From NCBI RefSeq assembly GCF_021728395.1, contig NZ_JAKKCM010000003.1:124001-188000 (forward strand): a stretch of 64,000 nt of DNA, read 5' to 3'. Position 1 is the first letter of the stretch, and each line of letters starts with the position of its first letter. Under the pieces are notes generated by a model, which was given only the letters and a program-made list of their open reading frames with translations, had not been told where the DNA came from and made no database searches. The translations under genes were made by a program, and so were the position numbers. Positions 46,536-55,287 of this stretch are shown here, in pieces. This DNA comes from Vibrio sp. J1-1. GTDB lineage: Bacteria; Pseudomonadota; Gammaproteobacteria; Enterobacterales; Vibrionaceae.

Positions 46536-48122
46536 TTAAGGCGTGTAGTAAGTTGCCGCGCCTGGACCTACTGGTAGACCAAATACGAATACCCATAGGT
46601 AGAACAGCACACTCCAACCTACGATAAAGCAGATTGAGTAAGGCAACATGGTCGCGATTAACGTACCGATACCTAGGTTCTTCATGTAGCGAGTTGCAAC
46701 CGCTAGGATCAGACCAAAGTAGCTCATCATTGGTGTAATGATGTTGGTTGTCGAATCACCGATACGGTAAGCAGCCTGAATAGTTTCAGGAGCGTAACCA
46801 ACCAGCATAAGCATTGGTACGAAAATTGGCGCTGTTACTGCCCACTGTGCCGATGCAGAGCCGATCATCAGGTTGATGAAGCCACACATTAGAATGAATG
46901 CAAAGAACAACATTGGACCAGTCAGACCGATGCTTTGCAGGAAGTCTGCACCCGCAACTGCGAATACCTGACCAAAGTTCGTCCATTTAAAGAAAGCAAC
47001 AAACTGCGCTGCAAAGAATACCAGTACGATGTACATGCCCATAGAAGACATAGATTTAGACATCGCATCGATAACATCGCGGTCAGTTTTCATCGTGCCT
47101 ACAACTTTACCGTATACAAAGCCAGGGATAGCAAAGAATACAAAGATGAAAGCAACGATACTTTTCAGGAATGGTGAGCCTGCAATAGTCCCTGCGTCAG
47201 AGCGTAGAACGCCGTCTTCTGGAACGATTGTCCAAGCCAATAGCGCAGATACTGCCAGAATAGCAATACCCGCCATTTTCAGACCTTTCTTCTCTAGGTC
47301 TGTCAGGCCACCCATTTTGTCTTTAGACAGATCTTCTGAGGCTTCTTCCTCGTTGTATTTGCCAAGTTTTGGCTCAACGATTTTTTCAGTAACAAATGCA
47401 CCCATGCCTGCAATAAAGAAAGTAGAGACAAACATGAAGTACCAGTTTACTTCTGGGCCTACTGTGTAGTTTGGATCGATCATTTGAGCTGCAGTTTCAG
47501 TGATACCTGAAAGCAGTGGATCAACCGTACCGATAAGTAGGTTTGCAGAGTAACCACCGGATACACCAGCAAATGCAGCTGCAAGACCAGCAAGAGGATG
47601 ACGACCTAATGAATGGAAAAGCATTGCAGCCAGTGGAATTAATACCACGTAGCCAAGCTCTGATGCTGTGTTAGAAATGATACCCGCAAAAACGACCGTC
47701 ACTGTAACCATGCGCTGAGAAGCACCCATTACAAGACCACGCATCGCTGCTGAAAGTAGGCCTGAGTATTCTGCAATTGCAACGCCAAGCATTGCTACAA
47801 GTACTGTACCTAACGGTGCGAAACCAACAAAGTTTTTCACTAGGTTAGTAACGATAAGTTGTAGGCCATCAGCATTAAGTAAGCTGACAACGTGGATCAT
47901 ACCGTCTGCCGAACGACCACTTGCGCCCTCAGGACGAGGGTCCATAACTGAAACTTCGAAGTAACCAGCTATACCCGACATCACCAAAATGGCTAAACAG
48001 AAAATGGCAAATAGTGTAATCGGGTGGGGTAATAGGTTCCCCAAATATTCGACAGTATCTAAGAAACGCGTAAACAGCGGTTTCTTAGGCGTGTTTTGTT
48101 TAATTGAAGCAGATGAACTCAT
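46536..48122 (-). CDS. AbgT-family transporter
   Basis: A 528-residue inner-membrane protein with about 12 hydrophobic segments, of the AbgT (p-aminobenzoyl-glutamate transporter) family. Family signatures: NLLPHPITLFAIFCLAIL near the N-terminus, VSGGYSANLLIGTVDPLLSGITETAA near 190, and the C-terminal GSASAQWAVTAPIFVPM and GDSTTNIITPMMSYFGLIL repeats that form the ion/substrate site. Members import p-aminobenzoyl-glutamate or export sulfonamides; no abgAB hydrolase genes are nearby, so the substrate is uncertain. Confidence 0.88.
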   Translation of the reverse strand: MSSSASIKQNTPKKPLFTRFLDTVEYLGNLLPHPITLFAIFCLAILVMSGIAGYFEVSVMDPRPEGASGRSADGMIHVVSLLNADGLQLIVTNLVKNFVGFAPLGTVLVAMLGVAIAEYSGLLSAAMRGLVMGASQRMVTVTVVFAGIISNTASELGYVVLIPLAAMLFHSLGRHPLAGLAAAFAGVSGGYSANLLIGTVDPLLSGITETAAQMIDPNYTVGPEVNWYFMFVSTFFIAGMGAFVTEKIVEPKLGKYNEEEASEDLSKDKMGGLTDLEKKGLKMAGIAILAVSALLAWTIVPEDGVLRSDAGTIAGSPFLKSIVAFIFVFFAIPGFVYGKVVGTMKTDRDVIDAMSKSMSSMGMYIVLVFFAAQFVAFFKWTNFGQVFAVAGADFLQSIGLTGPMLFFAFILMCGFINLMIGSASAQWAVTAPIFVPMLMLVGYAPETIQAAYRIGDSTTNIITPMMSYFGLILAVATRYMKNLGIGTLIATMLPYSICFIVGWSVLFYLWVFVFGLPVGPGAATYYTP

Positions 48123-48349
48123 CTGTTCCCTCCTTGTTTTTATTCCTATGCAAATGTGACAAAGGTGTCAAAAAGCGAGCGAAGGGTAATTGAGTTATAA
48201 GTCAATTAAAAGTCAAAAACGTTACAAAGTGTAAAATAAAGACAAATTTTTAACCAACAATACTTAAAAATGCAGTTATTTCATCCATATAAAACACACA
48301 AAGCAACACTATCAATTAAACAAAACGACAGCCAACCGATAAGCTCTCT

Positions 48350-48475
48350 CTATTTCTGTACCGCCTTGAATCTAGGATTCGTTTTGCAAATAACGTACAA
48401 GCGCCCTCTGCGCTTCACTATCTGACAATCCGGATGACGATTCTTTGCACTTTTTAGAGATTTAACTACTTTCAT
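48350..48475 (-). CDS. rpmJ2: Type B (zinc-independent) large ribosomal subunit protein L36
   Basis: A 41-residue protein, [23 protein letters not shown] followed by [18 protein letters not shown]. It has only two Cys (17 and 30) and lacks the paired Cys of the zinc-ribbon form, so it is the C-minus (YkgO) paralogue that replaces the normal L36 when zinc is scarce. AAGGA lies seven bases before the ATG; it starts ten bases after the stop of rpmE2, with which it forms an operon under the Zur-like site. Confidence 0.9.
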   Translation of the reverse strand: MKVVKSLKSAKNRHPDCQIVKRRGRLYVICKTNPRFKAVQK

Positions 48476-48485
48476 GATTTATTCC

Positions 48486-48740
48486 TTAGTCCTTCTTAAA
48501 CTGACCAAAACGACGATTGAAATTAGCAATACGTCCTTCAGTCTGAACCACACGTTGTTTGCCTGTGTAATACGGATGAGATTCTGACGACACATCTAGT
48601 GTGAAGTAAGGGTATGTTTTACCGTCTTTCCATTCGATGGTACGGTCGGTTTGCAGTGTTGAACCAACAACGAAATATTTATCTACGCTGGTGTCGTGAA
48701 ATACCACTGGGCGATACTCAGGGTGGATACCTGGCTTCAT
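48486..48740 (-). CDS. rpmE2: Type B (zinc-independent) large ribosomal subunit protein L31
   Basis: An 84-residue protein, [20 protein letters not shown] at its start, with no Cys at all: the C-minus (YkgM) paralogue of L31. In zinc-poor cells it displaces zinc-carrying L31 from ribosomes, freeing zinc. TCATATTTTCC/AAGGAAAATATG sets the ribosome site. Upstream is a Zur-like palindrome. Confidence 0.94.
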   Translation of the reverse strand: MKPGIHPEYRPVVFHDTSVDKYFVVGSTLQTDRTIEWKDGKTYPYFTLDVSSESHPYYTGKQRVVQTEGRIANFNRRFGQFKKD

Positions 48741-48761
48741 CATATTTTCCTTTTGATGCTA

Positions 48762-48780
48762 ATGTTATGTTATAACATTT
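48762..48780. promoter_or_regulatory. Zur-like operator upstream of rpmE2-rpmJ2
   Basis: ATGTTATGTTATAACATTT contains the inverted repeat ATGTTATAACAT, the core of the gammaproteobacterial Zur site (TGTTATANTATAACA type), 22 bases upstream of rpmE2. The gene pair it precedes is the classical Zur-repressed ribosomal pair. It lies between rpmE2 and divergent trmO. Confidence 0.75.
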
Positions 48781-48863
48781 TAATTAATAATAATTATCAA
48801 CAAGAAAAGCAAGAGAAATTTGTGATACTTTTTGCGTTACATACACTCTTAAAGATGATCACT

Positions 48864-49574
48864 ATGTATTCCATTGAGCCAATTGGCATCATTGAAACCC
48901 CATATAAAGAAAAGTTCGCGGTTCCTCGTCAACCGCGACTAGTTCCCGCAGCAAAAGCAAGAGTAAAACTTTTGGGCGAAGCAAATAGCCCCGAGGCGGT
49001 CAGAGGTTTAGAACAGTTTTCTCATATGTGGTTACTGTTTATGTTTGATCAAAATTTAGAGGCAGGCTGGAAACCAACAGTCAGACCACCACGTTTAGGC
49101 GGCAATGAAAGAATTGGTGTGTTTGCTTCTCGCTCCACTTTTCGGCCAAATGGTATCGGTATGTCAGCAGTGGAAGTAAAGGGCGTGACCAAGCAAGGTG
49201 ACCAAATCTACATAGATCTAGGTAGTGTCGATTTGGTTGATGGCACTCCGATTGTCGACATTAAGCCTTACATCCCCTACTCGGATTCGATTCCAGATGC
49301 GCAAGGAGGCTATGCGGGGGAAGAGCCAGAAAAGTCACAAGTAACTTTTTCTTCGCAAGCACTTTCATCGCAATCGCTGGCGATGGTGAAAAATCGATCC
49401 GATACTGATCATGTTCTGTCCGTGATCGAACAAGTGTTAGCGCAAGATCCTCGTCCCGCCTATAAGAAAAACAAGCCGGACAATAAAGAATATGCAGTAA
49501 ATTTGTTCGATTTAAACGTGAAGTTCATCGTTACGGGCAACTTAATAACGGTTACCGCGATCGAAAGCTTTTGA
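48864..49574 (+). CDS. trmO: tRNA (N6-threonylcarbamoyladenosine(37)-N6)-methyltransferase TrmO
   Basis: Methylates t6A37 to m6t6A in tRNA(Thr) that reads ACY codons, using SAM. 236 residues from ATG 48864. The N-terminal YaeB/UPF0066 domain contains IGIIETPYKEKFAVPRQP, RGLEQFSHMWLLFMF, RPPRLGGNERIGVFASRSTFRPNGIG and VDLVDGTPIVDIKPYIPY; the C-terminal subdomain ends with LAQDPRPAYKK. Codons upstream of 48864 read through the divergent promoter region and are excluded; another ATG three codons earlier is possible. Confidence 0.92.
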   Translation: MYSIEPIGIIETPYKEKFAVPRQPRLVPAAKARVKLLGEANSPEAVRGLEQFSHMWLLFMFDQNLEAGWKPTVRPPRLGGNERIGVFASRSTFRPNGIGMSAVEVKGVTKQGDQIYIDLGSVDLVDGTPIVDIKPYIPYSDSIPDAQGGYAGEEPEKSQVTFSSQALSSQSLAMVKNRSDTDHVLSVIEQVLAQDPRPAYKKNKPDNKEYAVNLFDLNVKFIVTGNLITVTAIESF

Positions 49575-49685
49575 CAAAGCCAATTGGCTGATATTATAGG
49601 CGGCTAACAAATTTCCCATTGTGGGATTTCCATACTCTCGTCGGCACCGACTTGAGTAATCAACTTAAATAAACGGATAAATTTA

Positions 49686-51401
49686 ATGCGTACCAGTAAT
49701 TATCTTCTTTCTACTCTGAAGGAGACTCCAAACGACGCAGAAGTAGTGAGCCACCAGCTCATGCTACGTGCAGGTATGATCCGTAAGCTGGCTTCAGGTC
49801 TATACACCTGGCTACCTACTGGTCTACGTGTGCTGCGTAAAGTCGAAAACATCGTTCGTCAAGAGATCGACAATGCAGGTGCTATCGAAACTTTGATGCC
49901 CGTTGTTCAGCCGTTTGAACTTTGGGAAGAGACAGGCCGCAGCGAAAAAATGGGACCTGAGCTACTTCGCTTTACTGACCGTCATGAACGTCCGTTTGTT
50001 CTTAGCCCGACCGCTGAAGAAGTGATCACCAGCTTGGTGCGTAACGAGGTAAACTCTTACAAACAACTTCCTCTGAACCTTTACCAAATCCAGACGAAAT
50101 TCCGTGATGAACGACGTCCACGCTTTGGCGTCATGCGTTCTCGTGAGTTCTCGATGATGGATGCTTACAGCTTCGACATCGACAAAGAAGGTCTACAAAA
50201 GACATACGATTCGATGCACGATGCATACTGCAAAGCATTTGATCGCATGGGTCTGGATTACCGCCCTGTACTTGCCGATAGCGGTGCAATTGGTGGTAGC
50301 GGCTCTCAAGAGTTCCACGTACTGGCAGAAAGTGGTGAAGATCTTATCGCCTTCTCTACGGAATCAGACTACGCAGCGAATCTTGAAAAAGCAGAAGCTT
50401 TAGCACCTGCCGACTCTGCTCCAGCGCCAACTCAAGAGATGACACTGGTAGATACACCAAATGCGAAAACAATCGCGCAGTTGGTAGAACAACACGGTCT
50501 TCCGATTGAGAAAACCATCAAGACACTGTTTGTTAAAGCGTCTGATGAAGTGGATGCACCGATCATTGCCTTGCTCGTACGTGGTGACCACGAATTGAAC
50601 GAAGTAAAAGCAGAGAACCTCCCACAAGTTGCAGCACCATTAGAAATGGCGACAGAAGAAGAGATTCGTGCTCTTGTCGGCGCAGGTCCAGGTTCACTTG
50701 GTCCAGTAGGCCTTAAACTACCGTTCATCGTTGATCGCAGCGTAGCGGTAATGAGTGACTTCGGTGGTGGTGCTAACATCGACGACAAACACTACTTCGG
50801 TATCAACTGGGGCCGTGACGTTGAGCTTGGCCAAGTTGAAGACCTACGTAACGTGGTTGAAGGTGACCCAAGCCCATGCGGTAAAGGTACCCTACAGCTT
50901 AAACGTGGTATCGAAGTTGGCCACATCTTCCAGCTAGGCAAGAACTACTCTGAGAAGATGAACTGTGGCGTGCTTGGTCCAGATGGTAAGAACGTTATTC
51001 TGGAGATGGGCTGTTACGGCATTGGTGTTACTCGCGTAGTTGCTGCTGCTATTGAACAGAACCACGATAAGTACGGTATCATCTGGCCAGACGCGCTTGC
51101 GCCGTTCCAGGTAGCAATCGTACCAATGAACATGCATAAGTCAGAAGAAGTGAAAGAAGCGGCTGAGAAGCTGTACGCAGAACTGACCGCAATGGGTATC
51201 GAAGTCCTGTTTGATGATCGTAAAGAACGTCCAGGCGTTATGTTCTCGGATATGGAACTCGTAGGCGTACCGCACACGGTCATTATCGGCGATCGTTCAA
51301 TGAAAGAAGGTAACTTCGAGTACAAGAACCGTCGTTCTGGTGAGAAAACAGCCGTAGCAATGGCTGATATCGTTGAGCACATTAAAGCTCAACTTCAATA
51401 A
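49686..51401 (+). CDS. proS: Prolyl-tRNA synthetase
   Basis: Charges tRNA(Pro). 571 residues, the bacterial type. Class II motifs: motif 1 with [17 protein letters not shown], motif 2 [27 protein letters not shown], then the inserted editing (INS/YbaK-like) domain at about residues 225-410 that removes Ala-tRNA(Pro), motif 3 [20 protein letters not shown] near 440, and the C-terminal anticodon-binding domain. It is followed by a terminator with a C(UUCG)G loop. Confidence 0.97.
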   Translation: MRTSNYLLSTLKETPNDAEVVSHQLMLRAGMIRKLASGLYTWLPTGLRVLRKVENIVRQEIDNAGAIETLMPVVQPFELWEETGRSEKMGPELLRFTDRHERPFVLSPTAEEVITSLVRNEVNSYKQLPLNLYQIQTKFRDERRPRFGVMRSREFSMMDAYSFDIDKEGLQKTYDSMHDAYCKAFDRMGLDYRPVLADSGAIGGSGSQEFHVLAESGEDLIAFSTESDYAANLEKAEALAPADSAPAPTQEMTLVDTPNAKTIAQLVEQHGLPIEKTIKTLFVKASDEVDAPIIALLVRGDHELNEVKAENLPQVAAPLEMATEEEIRALVGAGPGSLGPVGLKLPFIVDRSVAVMSDFGGGANIDDKHYFGINWGRDVELGQVEDLRNVVEGDPSPCGKGTLQLKRGIEVGHIFQLGKNYSEKMNCGVLGPDGKNVILEMGCYGIGVTRVVAAAIEQNHDKYGIIWPDALAPFQVAIVPMNMHKSEEVKEAAEKLYAELTAMGIEVLFDDRKERPGVMFSDMELVGVPHTVIIGDRSMKEGNFEYKNRRSGEKTAVAMADIVEHIKAQLQ

Positions 51402-51427
51402 GTACTAAACGGGTCTTATTGCTTGAA

Positions 51428-51455
51428 AGGGTTGGCTTCGGTCAGCCCTTTTTTA
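51428..51455 (+). terminator. Rho-independent terminator of proS
   Basis: Stem AGGGTTGGC / GTCAGCCCT (two wobbles) capped by a C(TTCG)G tetraloop and followed by TTTTTTA. Confidence 0.85.
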
Positions 51456-51784
51456 CGTATACCACTCACCGAACAGAAAGCGACATGTTCAAACCACTCG
51501 TCGAACAGCGAGGTACGAGTGTGATTCAGAATCTACTTTTCAAGTTCTATGTTGCTAAGGAAACCCAAAACTTCTCAGCTCGCTGATTTTAGATTCCTGA
51601 TGTCGCCAAGGCTCCTCGGAATGACATCAATAATTAAAAATAAGTCACGTACAACGATAACTTCTGATGTGATTAATCCATGTTCAATTCAAACCACAAA
51701 TTGAGGTAAGACAAGTCTCTGCTTTGAGTTTCAAATCCGCTATGTGTATATTTGAGAGCAGTTATCACTTTTAAGGATTATGTA
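51456..51784. other. Intergenic region proS/yaeP
   Basis: About 330 bp, non-coding. It contains two imperfect hairpins: CACTCGT/ACGAGTG at 51495-51521 and GATTCC...GGAAT with nested GATGTC...GACATC at 51592-51628. The latter resembles eroded copies of short palindromic intergenic repeats in Vibrio. The yaeP promoter must lie in the right half. Confidence 0.4.
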
Positions 51785-51991
51785 ATGCAAGTATACGGCT
51801 GTTGTGAATTAGTTCGTGAGCTTTACGCTCAAATCGGCAGTGGCGATCAAGCTTATGTGCCTCAAGCAATTTCTTGTGCATTAAAAGCTCTGAATGACGT
51901 TGCTGCAAACGAGTCATTACCACGAGAAACTCGTGAAGCGGCAGCATTTGCCGCAGCAAACTTACTGATTTCTGATTTTGAGGATAAGTAA
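51785..51991 (+). CDS. yaeP: UPF0253 family protein YaeP
   Basis: A 68-residue protein. The core [31 protein letters not shown] and the C-terminal [16 protein letters not shown] match E. coli YaeP (66 residues). Function unknown. AAGGA lies eight bases before the ATG. Stop and next start share one base (TAATG), so translation is coupled to the DUF4250 gene. Confidence 0.88.
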   Translation: MQVYGCCELVRELYAQIGSGDQAYVPQAISCALKALNDVAANESLPRETREAAAFAAANLLISDFEDK

Positions 51992-52182
51992 TGAATCTGG
52001 CGAATTTTGAATCTATGGATCCCGTGATGCTGATGAGCATCGTCAACATGAAACTGCGTGATGACTTTGGTGGTGATTTGGATAAGCTAGTGGCTTTCTT
52101 TGATATTGACCGCACAGCGCTGGAAGCGAAACTAGCAACCGCAGGATTTGATTTCCTTCCGGAAGCCGGTCAATTCCGTTAA
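51991..52182 (+). CDS. DUF4250 family small protein
   Basis: A 63-residue acidic protein, mostly helical, with MDPVMLMSIVNMKLRDDFGGDLDKLVAFFDIDRTALEAKLATAGF, the core of DUF4250. The second part (LVAFFDIDRTALEAKL) looks like a helix-turn-helix-sized unit, but no function is known. In E. coli the partner of yaeP is rof; here the position is occupied by this unrelated-looking small gene. Confidence 0.8.
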   Translation: MNLANFESMDPVMLMSIVNMKLRDDFGGDLDKLVAFFDIDRTALEAKLATAGFDFLPEAGQFR

Positions 52183-52205
52183 TTCTCTTTTTCGAACAAG
52201 AATAC

Positions 52206-52246
52206 AAAAAGGGCTTGATGATTGCTCATCAAGCCCTTTTCTTTTA
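52206..52246. terminator. Bidirectional terminator between DUF4250 and NSS genes
   Basis: Stem GGGCTTGATGA / TCATCAAGCCC with a short loop, followed by TTTTCTTTT on the plus strand and by TTTTTGTATT on the minus strand. Confidence 0.9.
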
Positions 52247-52262
52247 TCTCTGTGCCCGGTAA

Positions 52263-53627
52263 TTATCCGAATGAAGCCCAGATAACGGTAGCCACAAGCA
52301 CCGGACAAACAAACTTCACGTACGCTGGCCATAGTTTACCAAACCAGCCTTGAGTAAACTCTGGGAAGCCTTGCTCAAGCTCTTTAATCTTCGAGTTACG
52401 GCTCCATACCCAGCCACCAAACAGACAGAACAGTAGCGCCGCCATTGGTTGTAAGTACTGAGTCGCCACGGTTGCCACCAAGCCAAACATTGCGCCAAAG
52501 TTATATACGATCACCACACTGAACAGAGCAATCAAACCACCCAGCACCCAACTGGTTCCGCTACGTGGAGTATTAAAACGCTCACTAACCAGAGCCACCG
52601 GACACTCAAGCATCGAAATTGATGATGTCAGCGCGGCAATAGTAAGTAGTAAAAAGAACACAATCGCGAATAACTGGCCAAGTAAACCCAAGCTATCAAA
52701 CATCAGAGGTAATACCGTAAATACCAACGTATCTGAGCTGAGAAGCGATCCATCTTCCGCGTAAATCTGAACGCCTTTCTGCATCGCCACAAACATCGCT
52801 GGCATGACAACCAAACCAGCAATAAAGGCCACTGCAGTATCCACTAAAGTTACGTTCATCGCCATTTTAGGCAGGTTCTCTTTTTTGCTTAAGTAAGAAC
52901 CGTAGATCAGCATTGAACAGCCACCAATGGTCAGTGAAAAGAAACCCTGCCCCATTGCAGCCAAGATAAGCTTTCTGTCCCAAATCTTTTCAAAATCAGG
53001 TACCAGGTAATGCTTAAGGCCTTCCATCGCACCGCTTTGCGTCATGATGTAAACGAACAACAATGCAAACAAAACGAACAGAGCTGGCATCAAACGTGTT
53101 GACCACTTTTCAATACCTTGTTTAACTCCACCTTGTACGATCAAAACCGTGAGAACATAAAAAGTAATCGTACCAAACAGATTGCGCTCTACACTGAACC
53201 CTTTAAACCAAGCGGTAATAGCTTCCAACCCCATGATGTCAGTGATCGCACCGAGCAAAAAGCAGATCAACCAGCCACCAACAATGGAGTAAAACGCGAG
53301 CACCGCACTTGGTACACTCAGACCGATCCAACCAACCATGCCGCCAAACTTTTTACCGACAGAGTTATGGGTCAACGCACGCATGCTGTCAACAGGGTTC
53401 GCCTGACCATGTCGACCAATCGCCATTTCAACCACGAGCATAGGAAAAGCAACGATAAGAATCATCACTAAGTAAACTAACAAGAACGCACCACCACCAT
53501 TACTGGCAGCTTGCGTAGGAAAGCCCCAAATATTTCCCAGACCCACTGCCGCACCTGCTGCGGCTAAAATGAATCCGAGACGAGAGCCAAAATGCTCACG
53601 AGGCTGAGAAGAATTTTGTTGTGTCAT
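52263..53627 (-). CDS. NSS-family sodium-dependent transporter, probable tryptophan transporter
   Basis: A 454-residue neurotransmitter:sodium symporter homologue with 11-12 membrane segments. The first helix has LGNIWGFPTQAASNGGGAFLLVYL, the unwound substrate and sodium site of the LeuT fold; EMAIGRHG follows helix 2 and the helix 6-8 region is intact. The fold carries amino acids or related amines with Na+. The only indication of substrate is a TrpR operator at 53650-53667, 22 bp before the start, beside a consensus -10, so tryptophan is the likely cargo (inference). The start gives MTQQNSSQPREHFGSRLGF; a frame to 53648 would include part of the operator. Confidence 0.85.
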   Translation of the reverse strand: MTQQNSSQPREHFGSRLGFILAAAGAAVGLGNIWGFPTQAASNGGGAFLLVYLVMILIVAFPMLVVEMAIGRHGQANPVDSMRALTHNSVGKKFGGMVGWIGLSVPSAVLAFYSIVGGWLICFLLGAITDIMGLEAITAWFKGFSVERNLFGTITFYVLTVLIVQGGVKQGIEKWSTRLMPALFVLFALLFVYIMTQSGAMEGLKHYLVPDFEKIWDRKLILAAMGQGFFSLTIGGCSMLIYGSYLSKKENLPKMAMNVTLVDTAVAFIAGLVVMPAMFVAMQKGVQIYAEDGSLLSSDTLVFTVLPLMFDSLGLLGQLFAIVFFLLLTIAALTSSISMLECPVALVSERFNTPRSGTSWVLGGLIALFSVVIVYNFGAMFGLVATVATQYLQPMAALLFCLFGGWVWSRNSKIKELEQGFPEFTQGWFGKLWPAYVKFVCPVLVATVIWASFG

Positions 53628-53649
53628 ACCACTCACACAGAATATCAAT

Positions 53650-53667
53650 GAACTAGCTGACTAGTAC
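53650..53667. promoter_or_regulatory. TrpR operator upstream of the NSS transporter
   Basis: GAACTAGCTGACTAGTAC matches the E. coli trp operator core GAACTAGTTAACTAGTAC at 16 of 18 positions and keeps both CTAG half-sites. It is immediately downstream of TATAAT on the minus strand (53668-53673), so bound TrpR would cover the transcription start. Confidence 0.82.
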
Positions 53668-53880
53668 ATTATAGAAATATCAACTAATCAGCAAGAGTAA
53701 GCAGGTTAATTATTCGACAACAAGAACAATCAGCAGAGATTCAGATTGTAAAATATTACGTACATCTCAAATTTGGTCATCGAAATACGAGTTACTGTAT
53801 TTTAAGTTCTCTGAGATCACATCGGTGAATGCTCAATAAGGCATCGGGGATATGAGATGATTTAGACGTTTACTGTTAGC

Positions 53881-53914
53881 AAGAGAGCGCACGTTGGCGC
53901 TCTCTTTGTTTGTT
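53881..53914. terminator. Hairpin between yggN and the NSS transporter gene
   Basis: Stem AAGAGAGCGC / GCGCTCTCTT with a six-base loop. The T-rich side is on the plus strand (TTTGTTTG), while yggN arrives on the minus strand, so its use as a yggN terminator is likely but not ideal. Confidence 0.6.
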
Positions 53915-53926
53915 GATGTGCAGAGA

Positions 53927-54670
53927 TTAAATCGTAAAGACTCGATAATCTTTCAACTCTGGAATTTTCTTCAGGACATTATCTTCCTGGACAACCATAT
54001 CATCCAGAGAGTCGCACAACTCTTCTGCTTTCTGCTCTAAGCCGCTCGAGTGTTCATTAATACGTTGTTCAACTTTAGCACTTAGCTCCGCCATACTTTC
54101 AGACAGTGCTGTCAGGTTAAGACCGTCTTCTTCTTGCATCTTATTGGATAATGCTTCAAACGCACTTGCTAAGAACTCTTTGTTGAAGATCTCCTGAGCT
54201 TTAGCAAAATCGTCCGTCCAGCTTTGTGTCATCGACTCAAAGCTTTCAGCAGGCAGAATAAAATCACCGTCTTTGTAGTAGCGTGATTCGACGTCTGCAA
54301 AAAACGTTTGTACTGAAGCTTTCACATTGTCAAACGCACCAGGGGCATCCAAACTCGCAGCGACATCATCGATGATGGCAGTTGCCAGCTCTAAACCATC
54401 ACTCGCCAATTGTTTAGCCTGGGGGATGTACGCATTCATTTTCTCTCGGTAACCTTCAATCGCCGCTTTCTGATCGGCATCGAGTTGGACTTGCTCCCCT
54501 TTAATAAACAGGTTGTTTTGTTCATCGACAACCGCTGTATCACCAGTGGATTGATGAATTTCCAAATTCTGTCCATCCATACGAACTTCATTATTGATGT
54601 CCACACGACACTGCGCTGTATAGCCAGAAGCACTCACTACCAGCAATGAAAGTGTAAGCAGTTTCTTCAT
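53927..54670 (-). CDS. yggN: YggN family periplasmic protein (DUF2884)
   Basis: A 247-residue exported protein: signal peptide MKKLLTLSLLVVSASGYTA, then CRVDINNEVRMDGQNLEI, a short beta region with NLFIKGEQVQLDADQKAAIEGYREKMNAYIP, and long amphipathic helices to the C-terminus. It matches the YggN/DUF2884 family; function unknown. Only one Cys remains near the N-terminus and one near the C-terminus (LCDSLDD), possibly a disulfide. Confidence 0.82.
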   Translation of the reverse strand: MKKLLTLSLLVVSASGYTAQCRVDINNEVRMDGQNLEIHQSTGDTAVVDEQNNLFIKGEQVQLDADQKAAIEGYREKMNAYIPQAKQLASDGLELATAIIDDVAASLDAPGAFDNVKASVQTFFADVESRYYKDGDFILPAESFESMTQSWTDDFAKAQEIFNKEFLASAFEALSNKMQEEDGLNLTALSESMAELSAKVEQRINEHSSGLEQKAEELCDSLDDMVVQEDNVLKKIPELKDYRVFTI

Positions 54671-54731
54671 GTCTTTCTCTTTTATCCAACTTTACTATCG
54701 TTAAACATAACACTGGGTTATATATTTGATG

Positions 54732-55211
54732 TCAGAAAACCATCACCACCGAATAACCCATTGTTTTATTACCAATTTTAACATCAACTTCATCCCCTTC
54801 CTCTTTCCCAACTAGTGCTCGACCAAGTGGGGATTTCGCCGTTAAGACAAAGACTTGTTTACCTTGCCACTCAACCGTTAAACCACCAGAGCAAGGGCCG
54901 ATGAAAAAACACTTTTCTTTCAAATCAACATCTTCCAACAAGACAAAAGCCCCGACACCAATCGGTGCGTCTGTAAAGTCTCTAATGATAAGAGAACGGT
55001 ACTGCTGTAACTCTTGTTCACTTTCCTGAACGCGCATTGCCTGACCGTGAGCAAGGTAAGAGGCTTCTAACGCCAGCGTGTCATACTTGTGTTCAGGAAC
55101 CGTCTCTTCATCCGTCGCGGCATCGATCGCTCTCTGGGTAGAAGCGTGCGCAATTTGCAGCTTTTCTTCCAACTGCTGAATGATAATTTGGACTAACTCT
55201 GCTTTGTTCAT
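54732..55211 (-). CDS. GreA/GreB-like transcription factor
   Basis: A 159-residue protein with a predicted N-terminal coiled coil (about residues 5-75, including ELVQIIIQQLEEKLQIAH) and a C-terminal FKBP-like domain with GVGAFVLLED and AKSPLGRALVGKEEGDEVDVKIGN, the Gre-domain hallmark. The tip of the coiled coil has several acids (DEETVPEHKYD), but not the exact GreA tip sequence, so transcript-cleavage activity is uncertain; it may be an RNA-polymerase secondary-channel factor of the Rnk/Gfh kind. A TTG start at 55235 is possible but has no ribosome site. Divergent from the RecQ-like gene, 76 bp away. Confidence 0.78.
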   Translation of the reverse strand: MNKAELVQIIIQQLEEKLQIAHASTQRAIDAATDEETVPEHKYDTLALEASYLAHGQAMRVQESEQELQQYRSLIIRDFTDAPIGVGAFVLLEDVDLKEKCFFIGPCSGGLTVEWQGKQVFVLTAKSPLGRALVGKEEGDEVDVKIGNKTMGYSVVMVF

Positions 55212-55287
55212 ACTTTTTGGACGCGCGTTATACAATCAGGATATGTTAATGTGCTCTAGTTTATCATCAAAGAAAGGTTTCCCTATT

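Noticed and set aside
48150-48180. CRP-like TGTGACAAAGGTGTCA before the AbgT gene
   Set aside because: Only one half-site matches; the second half does not fit TCACA.
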